DNA of 14,683 nucleotides, from assembly GCA_041484905.1 (NCBI GenBank), contig JBGPIL010000036.1, forward strand, positions 1 through 14,683, read 5' to 3'. Below, piece after piece: positions 8,701-13,686 of this stretch. This stretch comes from JACQCE01 sp041484905 (lineage in GTDB: Bacteria; Nitrospirota; Nitrospiria; JACQCE01). Within the stretch, counting starts at the first letter, position 1. Each line of letters opens with the position of its first letter. The notes beneath the pieces were generated by a model, which worked only from the letters and a program-made list of their open reading frames with translations, was not told the origin of the DNA and did not search any database. A program made the position numbers and the translations under genes.

Positions 8701-10724
8701 TCTCCGGGTATGGCATTGCCTGGAAGGCGCGCACCGATAATCTGGCCGGCAAGGCGGAGGTCTGGTTGGATGGCGCCTTGCAAGCCACGGTGGATCTGTA
8801 CAGTCCCACCCCCGTCTATCCACAGCAGCCGGTCTGGAGCCGAACCGATCTCAGTAACAGCGCCCATACGCTGACCCTCGTCGTGACCGGGACCAAGAAT
8901 GCCGCCTCCGGGGGGACGAATGTCTATCTGGATGCGTTGGCGGTCTACAACGCCCAGGGGTGGCATACAGTGAGTGATCCCTCCGCCAGCGGCGGGCAGA
9001 CGTATGCCACGGATCAAGCGGGCGCTACCTCCACCGTAACGTTTACCGGCACGGGGATCTCGTGGTTGGCTCCAGTGGGCCCCACCGGCGGCACGGCCAC
9101 CGTTGCCGTCTATACCGGCCCCACGCAGGAAGGGACGACACAAACCGTGTCCCTCAACAACCCGCTGGCCCGCGCCCAGCAGATCGTCTACACGAAGAGT
9201 GGCTTGTCCAACACCACCCACACGCTGGTGATCACCACCACCAGCAGCGGGACGACCAATAGCCCCATTGCGGGGCTGATCGACGCGTTTGACGTGACTG
9301 GGGCCTTGACCACGAATGTGCCCTGCACCTATACCAATCCCGACCATGTGCATGCGGTCAGCGGGTGCAGCCCGGAAAGCTACGACTATGACGCCGCCGG
9401 CAATCTCACGGCGCGCAGAATCGGGAGCACGGTGATCCAAAGCTATGCGTGGGATGCGCAGAATCGGTTGACGGCCTCTACCATCGGCAGCACAACAACC
9501 ACGTTTACGTATGACGCCGAGGGGAAACGAGTCAAAAAGATCATCGGCACCACTCCCTTCATCTATATTGACAAGCTCTACGAATGTACGACCAGTGCAA
9601 GCTGTAGCCGTTATGTCTTCTCCGGAGAGCAACGACTCTCACTGATTGATTCAGCCAATGCAATCTTCTATTATCACAGCGACCATTTGGGGAGCAGCAC
9701 GGTGGTCACTAAAGGCTCCGGCACGGCTACAGAGCTAGGCTCGAAGGTGCAGGAACTGACCTATGAGCCGTATGGGAAAATGAGGACAAAGGTCGGCTCC
9801 GTGGATGTACACCACAAATTTACCGGAAAAGAACTCGACGACAGCACCGGGCTCTATCACTACGATGCTCGTTACTATGATCCTGTGCTTGCCCGATTTA
9901 TCTCGCCCGATGCAGTCGAACCTGACCGCAGCAACCCGCAATCACTAAATCGTTATAGTTATGTGTTGAACAATCCCCTCAGATATAAAGATCCCACAGG
10001 CAAGTACGAAATCGATTTTCACCAGTTTTTGATGGGTTATCTCGCTTACTATGCTGGTTTTTCCGTCACGGTTGCTCGATCCATCGGACTAGCCAATCAG
10101 TGGGTGGATCAAGATCCGACCACTAATCCGGTCGGGGTCAGGAATCTACTCAATGCCCAGATGCGTGAGCAGTATCATGCGTTTATTCCTAATGGTGGTT
10201 CCATGGCCGATGTCGACGCACGCCGACAGGAGTTATTAGGAGCGGCTATTGTTGGTGCGGTTCAGGGCAACGAGCAACCGATCGGCATCTACTTTCACTT
10301 TGCCATGGACAAGCCCGTGCATGCGGGATTGGGATATGAATCGTCTATCGGTCATCTCCTTACCGGATATGCACCTGACCAACCATTTCAACATCCTAAG
10401 ATATCTTTTAAAACGGCGCATGATGTCTTTGATACTCTCACTATGCTCAGAGGGCTCACAGGTGGAACACCTCAGGCAAAGTTTGAAGACCTCCCGCTTG
10501 TCAAGGAGCTCATCGGAAATCAGTCGACTGATGCACTGGAACGGGCCAAGACGTTTTCTCAAGATCCCGTCATGCGCCAAATGTTTTCAGAAGCCCTTGG
10601 TTCCAGAGGGGAGGATACACCGCCGCTGGAATTTTCTGATCCCAGTCAATTCTATACGCCCGGCGCACTCTTTGACCCTGTTGGAAGCAATTCTGTCAAT
10701 GTCTTCGAAGACCCAGAGTTTTAA
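2724..10724 (+). CDS. Giant secreted SpvB / FG-GAP / RHS-repeat protein with variable C-terminal domain (putative polymorphic toxin)
   Basis: A 2666-residue secreted protein, resembling a fusion of the TcB and TcC subunits of Tc toxins. Residues 1-34 form a Sec signal peptide (hydrophobic core about 16-27, cleavage likely after SLSA). Residues about 50-350 resemble the SpvB/TcB N-terminal region (LFTGTLSASIPIEVPPGRNG, then GYGWELEVGSIERS). Seven FG-GAP/VCBS calcium-loop repeats of D-x-(D/N)-GDG-xx-D type occupy 372-735. A TcB-like RDFRGF motif is at 806-811. RHS/YD repeats (for example YDPLNRV, YDAFGRK, YDALNRL) run from about 925 to 1638 and resume at about 2218. Four beta-sandwich modules interrupt them at 1639-2192. 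The RHS core (YDARYYDP from 2380, FISPD, LNRYSYVLNNPL, DPTG ending at 2426) precedes a 240-residue unrecognised C-terminus. In known members the repeats build a cocoon around the C-terminal effector, which is released by autoproteolysis; that mechanism is inferred here. No Hint or intein domain was seen. Confidence 0.92.
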   Translation: MILSSRIVTIRPLRCLITLTILLIGLLSPPSLSAQESGGYQPQSGMGAEEAGLNGSNSTVLPDLFTGTLSASIPIEVPPGRNGMQPDLKLTYRSSNGYGWVGYGWELEVGSIERSTRFGVNNNGDDFVYRMAGARVDVVYVGMDSTGRVYRAKIEGAFTRLRQLIATDGQPYWEATDKTGKRYVFGQTAASRQDDPPGDPTNTNYRIFKWCLDRVEEPNGNVMTVSYTKDHGQVYLDRIDYPPANYVKFYLDNRGINRPILYTTNFGVRTSYRLQTIDVVAIDAAAIEHRVRAYQLVYSGSARPEGARLNSVQQFGGNATLDTNGAITGGSRLPAKSFTYTSATNDFTPPNNPWMGTTGPSGATYSSNNQYVGDFDGDGKTDWMYLNTGGAAPGWYVATSTGSSFNDPQWWLVTTAADGAPTYHANYQYVGDFNGDGKTDWMYLDTTGSVPGWYVATSNGHGFNGPQRWLRDTGPGGNTYNRNTYNLPNQFIGDFNGDGKMDWMYLGTDGWYVGISNGNRFDVSSSPWLATINGPNGPPYNTYYQYVGDFNGDGMADLLYARGGWYVALSTGTGFQIPTPWLPGAQAQSLFLADFNGDGKMDWIFMSDQAVWLVSISTGHSFTTPTPWQGSILAGPTYFADVNGDGKADWINVRFNNGGGYLGLIVALSTGENFSTQTQWLDRNGPSGPTYGPAYGDGYLGDFNGDGKLDWLYLNTGGSAPSWYVATGHPLTDLLTTLSNGLGGNTTIAYTPSTQYQNPQLPFPVQTVSATTTCDNYDSSATPPCKGVSSLTTYTYSGGYYHIAERDFRGFQYAKVTGPAEPNGEKTITETWFHQGNGTSVGADDPGCDSAAPCVGFMKSKPYRGWGSDGQHRIISEVTTSYAADLDPAAPYFNPPLQVDTVTCNGISTTNCAPAKQTRTIYNSYDPYGNVTQETHYGERFGNPTDPTDARTVAHTFTTYEPTWMVGLPLTETIYTGVGTTTPSASTNLYYDGVTVCTAVSNNTNPTKGNLTRAERWYTQGPYPANRQAYDPYGNVNCRWDANQNSTAINYDSRSTFPTVEIHDDGHTTHSHQTITSYYGVDNPLTSSDPGLYGQVKSVTDADNKITTTKYDAFGRKIQMLFPDGGQTVTQYVDIGIPGSQRIVTCQAEQAAISISTTATTAAQACSTLNQANVFWSEQYLDGLGRTYLTRTEGLAGQVIRQETVYDARSQVQQRSRPYFEGTTASVTTYVYDPLNRVIRTTVPDGTVETKSYSGWTVTTVDGNGHQKAETYDAFHQLVKVEEYLNSPATPSATTIYQYDGLGNLIKVKDAQDHLTTMRYDSLSRKIGMADPDLGNCGDLTVLAPPNSTFPWYNPPCWSYDYDANGNLTKQQDSRGQITYFQYDPLNRAMQKDFTTQKPLGSGDVMYTYDSSPTTNTIGRLVSAQDASSNTSYQYDAMGRVVQQTKTITGDPNAAQYGQGYTTLTTYDVLGRISQLTYPKPTAQTTAPLVRYFYNPAGWLDQITDGTLPYATYPAAQYTPLGQPTRIQYGNVAQSHVETTYAYRADNNRLQQITTKHYNGSTPGSTPQDTYQDLTYTFDAVGNITRIADGVHGDRTFAYDALNRLTQATYLNTDSTTPTSFTYGYDAVGNLTTKSQGATSRTEEPPSPTLTYVNALAPPVTVENTSPALSYEQRIVNWTTTNQSQASGGSYAYSNTLGNTASFVFTGTTVQWVSAKSKDSGAASIYLDGVWQQDVNLNCASCGNLGNNSALYQQAVWSITNLANTTHLVELIVAQSCGNCNVAVDAFVVGTSRTEESAPAVTLTAHADTTWTTKTDPAASGGSFATTNDTNALVTYRFTGTGVQWLAVTSSEGKQVDVYLDGIYRTTVDLCPNGGGCGGSSGSGSAHYQQVVWTQTGLAAGLHLLKLVVTPGQSGGGNICGSCTGGFTLDALDVLPTATGSWVRAENTSLTIDYGVIKLNQTGWSTVTDATASGGSYQLGTSSSSGTEATYAFSGYGIAWKARTDNLAGKAEVWLDGALQATVDLYSPTPVYPQQPVWSRTDLSNSAHTLTLVVTGTKNAASGGTNVYLDALAVYNAQGWHTVSDPSASGGQTYATDQAGATSTVTFTGTGISWLAPVGPTGGTATVAVYTGPTQEGTTQTVSLNNPLARAQQIVYTKSGLSNTTHTLVITTTSSGTTNSPIAGLIDAFDVTGALTTNVPCTYTNPDHVHAVSGCSPESYDYDAAGNLTARRIGSTVIQSYAWDAQNRLTASTIGSTTTTFTYDAEGKRVKKIIGTTPFIYIDKLYECTTSASCSRYVFSGEQRLSLIDSANAIFYYHSDHLGSSTVVTKGSGTATELGSKVQELTYEPYGKMRTKVGSVDVHHKFTGKELDDSTGLYHYDARYYDPVLARFISPDAVEPDRSNPQSLNRYSYVLNNPLRYKDPTGKYEIDFHQFLMGYLAYYAGFSVTVARSIGLANQWVDQDPTTNPVGVRNLLNAQMREQYHAFIPNGGSMADVDARRQELLGAAIVGAVQGNEQPIGIYFHFAMDKPVHAGLGYESSIGHLLTGYAPDQPFQHPKISFKTAHDVFDTLTMLRGLTGGTPQAKFEDLPLVKELIGNQSTDALERAKTFSQDPVMRQMFSEALGSRGEDTPPLEFSDPSQFYTPGALFDPVGSNSVNVFEDPEF
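3837..4905 (+). repeat. Seven FG-GAP/VCBS-like calcium-binding repeats within the RHS protein
   Basis: Each unit begins with a hydrophobic residue and then (G/A)D(F/V)(D/N)GDG-xx-D. Units start at nucleotides 3837, 4011, 4197, 4362, 4497, 4638 and 4821, spaced 58, 62, 55, 45, 47 and 61 residues. Most continue as WMYL...GWYVATSTG with an aromatic-rich end. The DxNGDGxxD loop is the Ca-binding loop of integrin-type beta-propellers, and seven blades would fit a closed propeller as in TcB. The individual motifs are seen directly; the propeller fold is inference from the family. Confidence 0.85.
7638..9299 (+). repeat. Four tandem beta-sandwich (lectin/jelly-roll-like) modules inserted between RHS repeats
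   Basis: The units lie at about 7638-8093, 8094-8546, 8547-8951 and 8952-9299 (152, 151, 135 and 116 residues). They share the order W-x-T, ASGG, (F/Y)-x-F(T/S)G-x-x-(V/I)-x-W, (V/I)-Y-x-DG-x-x-x-x-(V/L)-(D/N)L, QQ-x-V(W/Y), L-x-x-x-x-H-x-L-x-(L/I)-x-V and (L/V)DA(L/F)-x-V. The last unit is shorter and more diverged. Units 1 and 2 both begin with TSRTEE. They also carry cysteine pairs: CASC and CGNC in unit 1, CPNGGGC and CGSC in unit 2, none in units 3 and 4. Such modules resemble carbohydrate-binding beta-sandwich repeats of secreted proteins; sugar binding is inference. Confidence 0.8.
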
Positions 10725-10749
10725 TCGTGGTGAATTACAAGGTAGACGC

Positions 10750-11688
10750 GTGATCAACATTGCACAAGCGCTTACGTCCCGCCTGTTACCCACCGCCGTG
10801 CTGGTTAGTGGTCTGCTCAATGGCTGCGGAGGCATGGGTGTTCTGGATGGGAACCCCGTCTATCATAATCAAGACTATGGTTTCACCATGACTCCACCGC
10901 AGGGCTGGAGATTGGATCAGGCCGGGTCATCTGTCCTTGCCCAGCAAGTTCAGCGTCAACACAAAGATTCTTCCGCGGTCTTGTTCAGAGGCCGAGAGAA
11001 TGTTGACCTACTGGGTCTTAACTTAATGATCACTTTTCTTCCGCCTGACGCAATGGCTCGAACTGCTGCTGGTCGAAAAACCCGCCTTAATCAACTCCGG
11101 GGTAATTTCAGCCGACCCAACGATGTGGTTTACAAAGAGGAAGAACTGACGCTGGCTGGCCAGCCAGCCGTGCAGGTGGCTCTCTGCACGGCCTATGAGA
11201 GTCAACAAGGTTGCAAAATCGTACACCATGTAGTAGAACTCTTCGCCCCACAGGCTGATATTCGCATTCAGTTCAACATCTGGAAGGAGCTGTACCCCCA
11301 ATATGTGCGACAGATTGAACGAAGCATCGCCAGTGTACAGGTGGCAGCGGTAAGTCCCCCACCTCCAACGCCACGGTGTCAAGAGAGCGATATCCAGGTG
11401 GTGGACGATCATTGGGAAACGCTGGGCAACTATCCAACAGGAAGAACTGCCATGAAGTGGGAAGTCACGCTCAAAAATAGCAGTTCTTATCGGTGCCTGG
11501 TGAAGATCGCCTACCAATTGCTCAGCCAAGATAACCAAGTATTATACAATGATGACCTCCCAATTCAAGAAATATTTGAATCGCAAGAGACAAAAAAAGT
11601 CCACGAAGGCGGTTCGAGTGAGAGTATTGAAACCAAGTCCCTTTCTCTGGTCCACTCCAGCCGCGTGGTGATTCTCAGTGTTCAATAG
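10750..11688 (+). CDS. Probable lipoprotein, function unknown; candidate immunity or partner protein of the RHS gene
   Basis: A 312-residue product not assigned to a named family. From GTG 10750 it has a short n-region, a hydrophobic stretch (12-25) and a lipobox-like LLNG-C with Cys 26; Asn at the -2 position is atypical. Residues about 38-200 (YGFTMTPPQGWR at 43-53) resemble PsbP/DUF1795-like domains of bacterial lipoproteins, followed by a Pro-rich linker (202-208) and a C-terminal beta-rich segment (KWEVTLKNSSSYRCLVKIAY, 236-255) like FxLYD-type domains. The start is uncertain: an in-frame ATG at 10699 overlaps the RHS gene by 26 nt and would add 17 residues. I prefer GTG because it gives a normal signal sequence, with a weak AAGG 8 nt upstream. 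It begins 25 nt after the RHS stop, so it is probably co-transcribed. Position suggests an immunity or accessory role, which is inference only. Confidence 0.75.
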   Translation: MINIAQALTSRLLPTAVLVSGLLNGCGGMGVLDGNPVYHNQDYGFTMTPPQGWRLDQAGSSVLAQQVQRQHKDSSAVLFRGRENVDLLGLNLMITFLPPDAMARTAAGRKTRLNQLRGNFSRPNDVVYKEEELTLAGQPAVQVALCTAYESQQGCKIVHHVVELFAPQADIRIQFNIWKELYPQYVRQIERSIASVQVAAVSPPPPTPRCQESDIQVVDDHWETLGNYPTGRTAMKWEVTLKNSSSYRCLVKIAYQLLSQDNQVLYNDDLPIQEIFESQETKKVHEGGSSESIETKSLSLVHSSRVVILSVQ

Positions 11689-11837
11689 AAAAAGCCGCCC
11701 GATTTACGAAGTTGATCGATGTGACACTTCCGATTTTCCAACCCTTGTCTTTGCGCAGATAAAATCCGGCATATTTTTGCAATGACCTCAACAGTTTTTT
11801 GGCTAGAATTCCAGGCAAATTCCCATAGGGATGCTAG

Positions 11838-11844
11838 AAAGGAG
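11838..11844 (+). promoter_or_regulatory. Ribosome binding site fixing the start of the small beta-barrel protein
   Basis: AAAGGAG ends 7 nt before ATG 11852. An upstream in-frame ATG at 11831 precedes this site and has no Shine-Dalgarno sequence of its own, so ATG 11852, which gives a clean signal peptide, is preferred. A TAGAAT that could serve as a -10 element is at 11804-11809, but no good -35 is seen at normal spacing. Confidence 0.75.
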
Positions 11845-11851
11845 TGAGTTA

Positions 11852-12382
11852 ATGTGGAAAACGATGGCGCCACTTCTGCTTGTACTATTGTTTCCAATCT
11901 TAGCGCAAGCGGCTGACGATCGATTCAAACAAGGCACCTGGGAAATTGCGATCGGATTTGGTTCTGTCGCCGGAGTTGAACCGTTTGTTGGATACTTTCT
12001 GGCAGACAACCTGGAAGGCATTCTTCACTTCGATTATGTTCACGAAAACCTGTCAAACAACGGAACCACTCAGAAGAGCGACAGCGTCGGCGTCGGAGGC
12101 GCCGCCTATTACAATCTGCAAACCGGCACGATGGTCGTCCCATTTTTCGGCCCTGATGTAAGTTATTTCAACAGCCATAGCAGCGGATATAAGAACGACT
12201 CAGTCCAATTGACCGGGGACGTTGGGGTGCGATTGCTCGTGGGACAGCGAGCCTCCGTGGATATTGCCGGCACCGGCGGGTATGAATGGTTTTCATACTC
12301 GGCCGGCGGATTTACATCCCGGTTCTCCGGATGGCTTGCCGGCGTGAAGCTGGCTTATTCCATTTTTTTCTACGGACCATGA
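11852..12382 (+). CDS. Small outer-membrane beta-barrel-like protein
   Basis: A 176-residue exported protein with no recognised specific family. Residues 1-20 (MWKTMAPLLLVLLFPILAQA) are a typical Sec signal peptide with cleavage at AQA|ADD. The mature part consists of alternating-hydrophobicity strands rich in Gly and aromatics (WEIAIGFGSVAGVEPFVGYF, ILHFDYVHENL, VGVGGAAYYNL, VVPFFGPDVSYF, LTGDVGVRLLV, SVDIAGTGGYEWF, GWLAGVKLAYSIFF). About eight such segments are consistent with an OmpA/OmpW-sized eight-stranded barrel. The last strand ends near Phe-Phe, though the true terminus is YGP. It starts 163 nt after the lipoprotein gene, so it may have its own promoter. Whether it is functionally tied to the RHS protein is unknown. 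Confidence 0.78.
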   Translation: MWKTMAPLLLVLLFPILAQAADDRFKQGTWEIAIGFGSVAGVEPFVGYFLADNLEGILHFDYVHENLSNNGTTQKSDSVGVGGAAYYNLQTGTMVVPFFGPDVSYFNSHSSGYKNDSVQLTGDVGVRLLVGQRASVDIAGTGGYEWFSYSAGGFTSRFSGWLAGVKLAYSIFFYGP

Positions 12383-12478
12383 CTGCCTCCGTATTGAAAC
12401 ATGTAACCCGTGTGCTCTTTTCAGACTGTCTCCACAGATGGGTCCTCCCCATCCATCGGCAACATCGTTGACACCACC

Positions 12479-13159
12479 ATGACACCAGACCGCCTCCCAA
12501 ATCGCACGGTCCATCCGGCCCGTTGGCCGACCTGGCTCCTCGCCCTGCTCCTTGCCGCCGGAATGGTTCCCACGCCGCCCGTTCCGGATGGCCATGCCGC
12601 GCTCATCGAACAGCTCCTCGCCGTGGTCAACGGAACAAAGATTGCGCTGAGCGATCTCAGGCGCTACCGTCTTCTCTTCGCGCCTGACACGCCGCCGGAG
12701 CAGGCATTGCAACAAATGATCGATCAGCAGCTGCTCTTGGTCGAAGCCGTTCGATTTGATATCGAACCGCCGGAACCGGCCCGCGTTCGCGAGGCGCTAC
12801 AACGGCTGGAACAGGCGGCCGGCAGTCGGGCATCATGGGAGGCCGCCTTGCAGCGGGAGCAGCTCACGCCGCCGGAAGCCGAAGAACTGATAACTGAACA
12901 CCTCCGCACCGATTTGCTCATGGCCCAGCGGGTCGATCAGTTCGTCATCGTCACCCGGACGGAGGTCGAGGCCGCGTACGAGCAGGAGACGGAACGGTTC
13001 CAGGGCAAACCATTGGAAGAAGTGGACGGCGAGATCGAACGGGAGCTGGTGCAGAAGAAGGTCACAACCAAACGGCAGGACTATCTCGGTCGCCTGCGCG
13101 CCCGCGCGACCATCACGCTGTTGACCGAAACGCCTGGCGTGCTACCGTCGAGACCGTGA
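12479..13159 (+). CDS. SurA N-terminal domain-like periplasmic chaperone lacking a PPIase domain
   Basis: A 226-residue exported protein. Residues about 19-40 are a hydrophobic signal segment (WLLALLLAAG followed by a Pro-rich stretch and HA|A). The mature part matches the SurA/PpiC-type N-terminal chaperone module: LLAVVNGTKIALSDLRRYR (46-64), QMIDQQLLLVEA (79-90), long charged helices, and a C-terminal helix with VQKKVTTKRQDYLGRLRARATITLL (191-215). The parvulin prolyl isomerase domain, normally between these parts, is absent. It therefore probably acts as a holdase for outer-membrane proteins rather than as an isomerase. ATG 12479 has no clear Shine-Dalgarno; an in-frame GTG at 12410 would put 23 polar residues before the signal and is disfavoured. 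The last 18 nt overlap the convergent RidA gene. Confidence 0.75.
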   Translation: MTPDRLPNRTVHPARWPTWLLALLLAAGMVPTPPVPDGHAALIEQLLAVVNGTKIALSDLRRYRLLFAPDTPPEQALQQMIDQQLLLVEAVRFDIEPPEPARVREALQRLEQAAGSRASWEAALQREQLTPPEAEELITEHLRTDLLMAQRVDQFVIVTRTEVEAAYEQETERFQGKPLEEVDGEIERELVQKKVTTKRQDYLGRLRARATITLLTETPGVLPSRP

Positions 13160-13684
13160 GCGTTTCGGCAACAGTTCGACAATCAAATCCAGTTCAACGG
13201 GGGCGTTGAGCGGCAACGCCGCCACCCCCACCGCCACACGGCTATGGCGGCCGCTCGAACCAAACACCCCGACCAACAAATCCGATGCCCCATTGATCAC
13301 CGCGGGCTGTTGGTAAAAGTCCGGCATCGATGCCACATAGCCGTTCATCCGCACCACCCGGGCGACCCGGCGCAGCGAGCCGGCCTCAGCCGCCACAATA
13401 GCCAGCCCGTTGAGCACCGCCTGCCGGGCCGCCGCCGCACCCTCCTCCACGGTCACCTGCTCGCCCAGTCGGCCGGGATGCAACACCTTGCCGTGCTGAA
13501 ACGGCAGCAGGCCGCTGACGAACAGCAGCGGCCCGCTTTGCACGGCCGGCAGATACGAGGCGACCGGTTGAGGCGGCGCCGGCAGCGCCAGACCCAATTT
13601 GGCGAGCCGGGCCATTATCTTATCGGGGACGATGTCGGTGGCCGGCTTGCTCCTCCTGGACGTCTTGCGCCGCGGCCGGGCCAT
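13142..13684 (-). CDS. RidA (YjgF/YER057c/UK114) family protein
   Basis: A 180-residue member of the RidA superfamily. Canonical RidA hydrolyses reactive enamine/imine intermediates from PLP enzymes; the substrate of this subgroup is not known. Visible features are LLFVSGLLPFQHGKV (53-67), GEQVTVEEGAAAARQAVLN (74-92), MNGYVASMPDFYQQPAVING (113-132), and GRHSRVAVGVAALPLNAPVE (145-164). Arg 149 aligns with the catalytic Arg of RidA. The N-terminus carries about 25 extra residues, rich in Arg and Lys, before MARLAKLGLALP, which is the usual start region; translation could instead begin at that internal Met. ATG 13684 begins 2 nt after the mltG stop (a TTG at 13690 would overlap it), so it is probably translated together with mltG. 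Its stop lies inside the end of the convergent SurA-like gene. Confidence 0.88.
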   Translation of the reverse strand: MARPRRKTSRRSKPATDIVPDKIMARLAKLGLALPAPPQPVASYLPAVQSGPLLFVSGLLPFQHGKVLHPGRLGEQVTVEEGAAAARQAVLNGLAIVAAEAGSLRRVARVVRMNGYVASMPDFYQQPAVINGASDLLVGVFGSSGRHSRVAVGVAALPLNAPVELDLIVELLPKRSRSRR

Positions 13685-13686
13685 GA

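Noticed and set aside
9861..9998. Hint/intein self-splicing module at the RHS core to C-terminus junction
   Set aside because: No N-terminal Cys/Ser block or HN-C ending is visible; the core ends directly in DPTG and the C-terminal domain follows.
12410..12478. GTG 12410 as start of the SurA-like gene
   Set aside because: It would place 23 polar residues in front of the signal segment and has no ribosome binding site.
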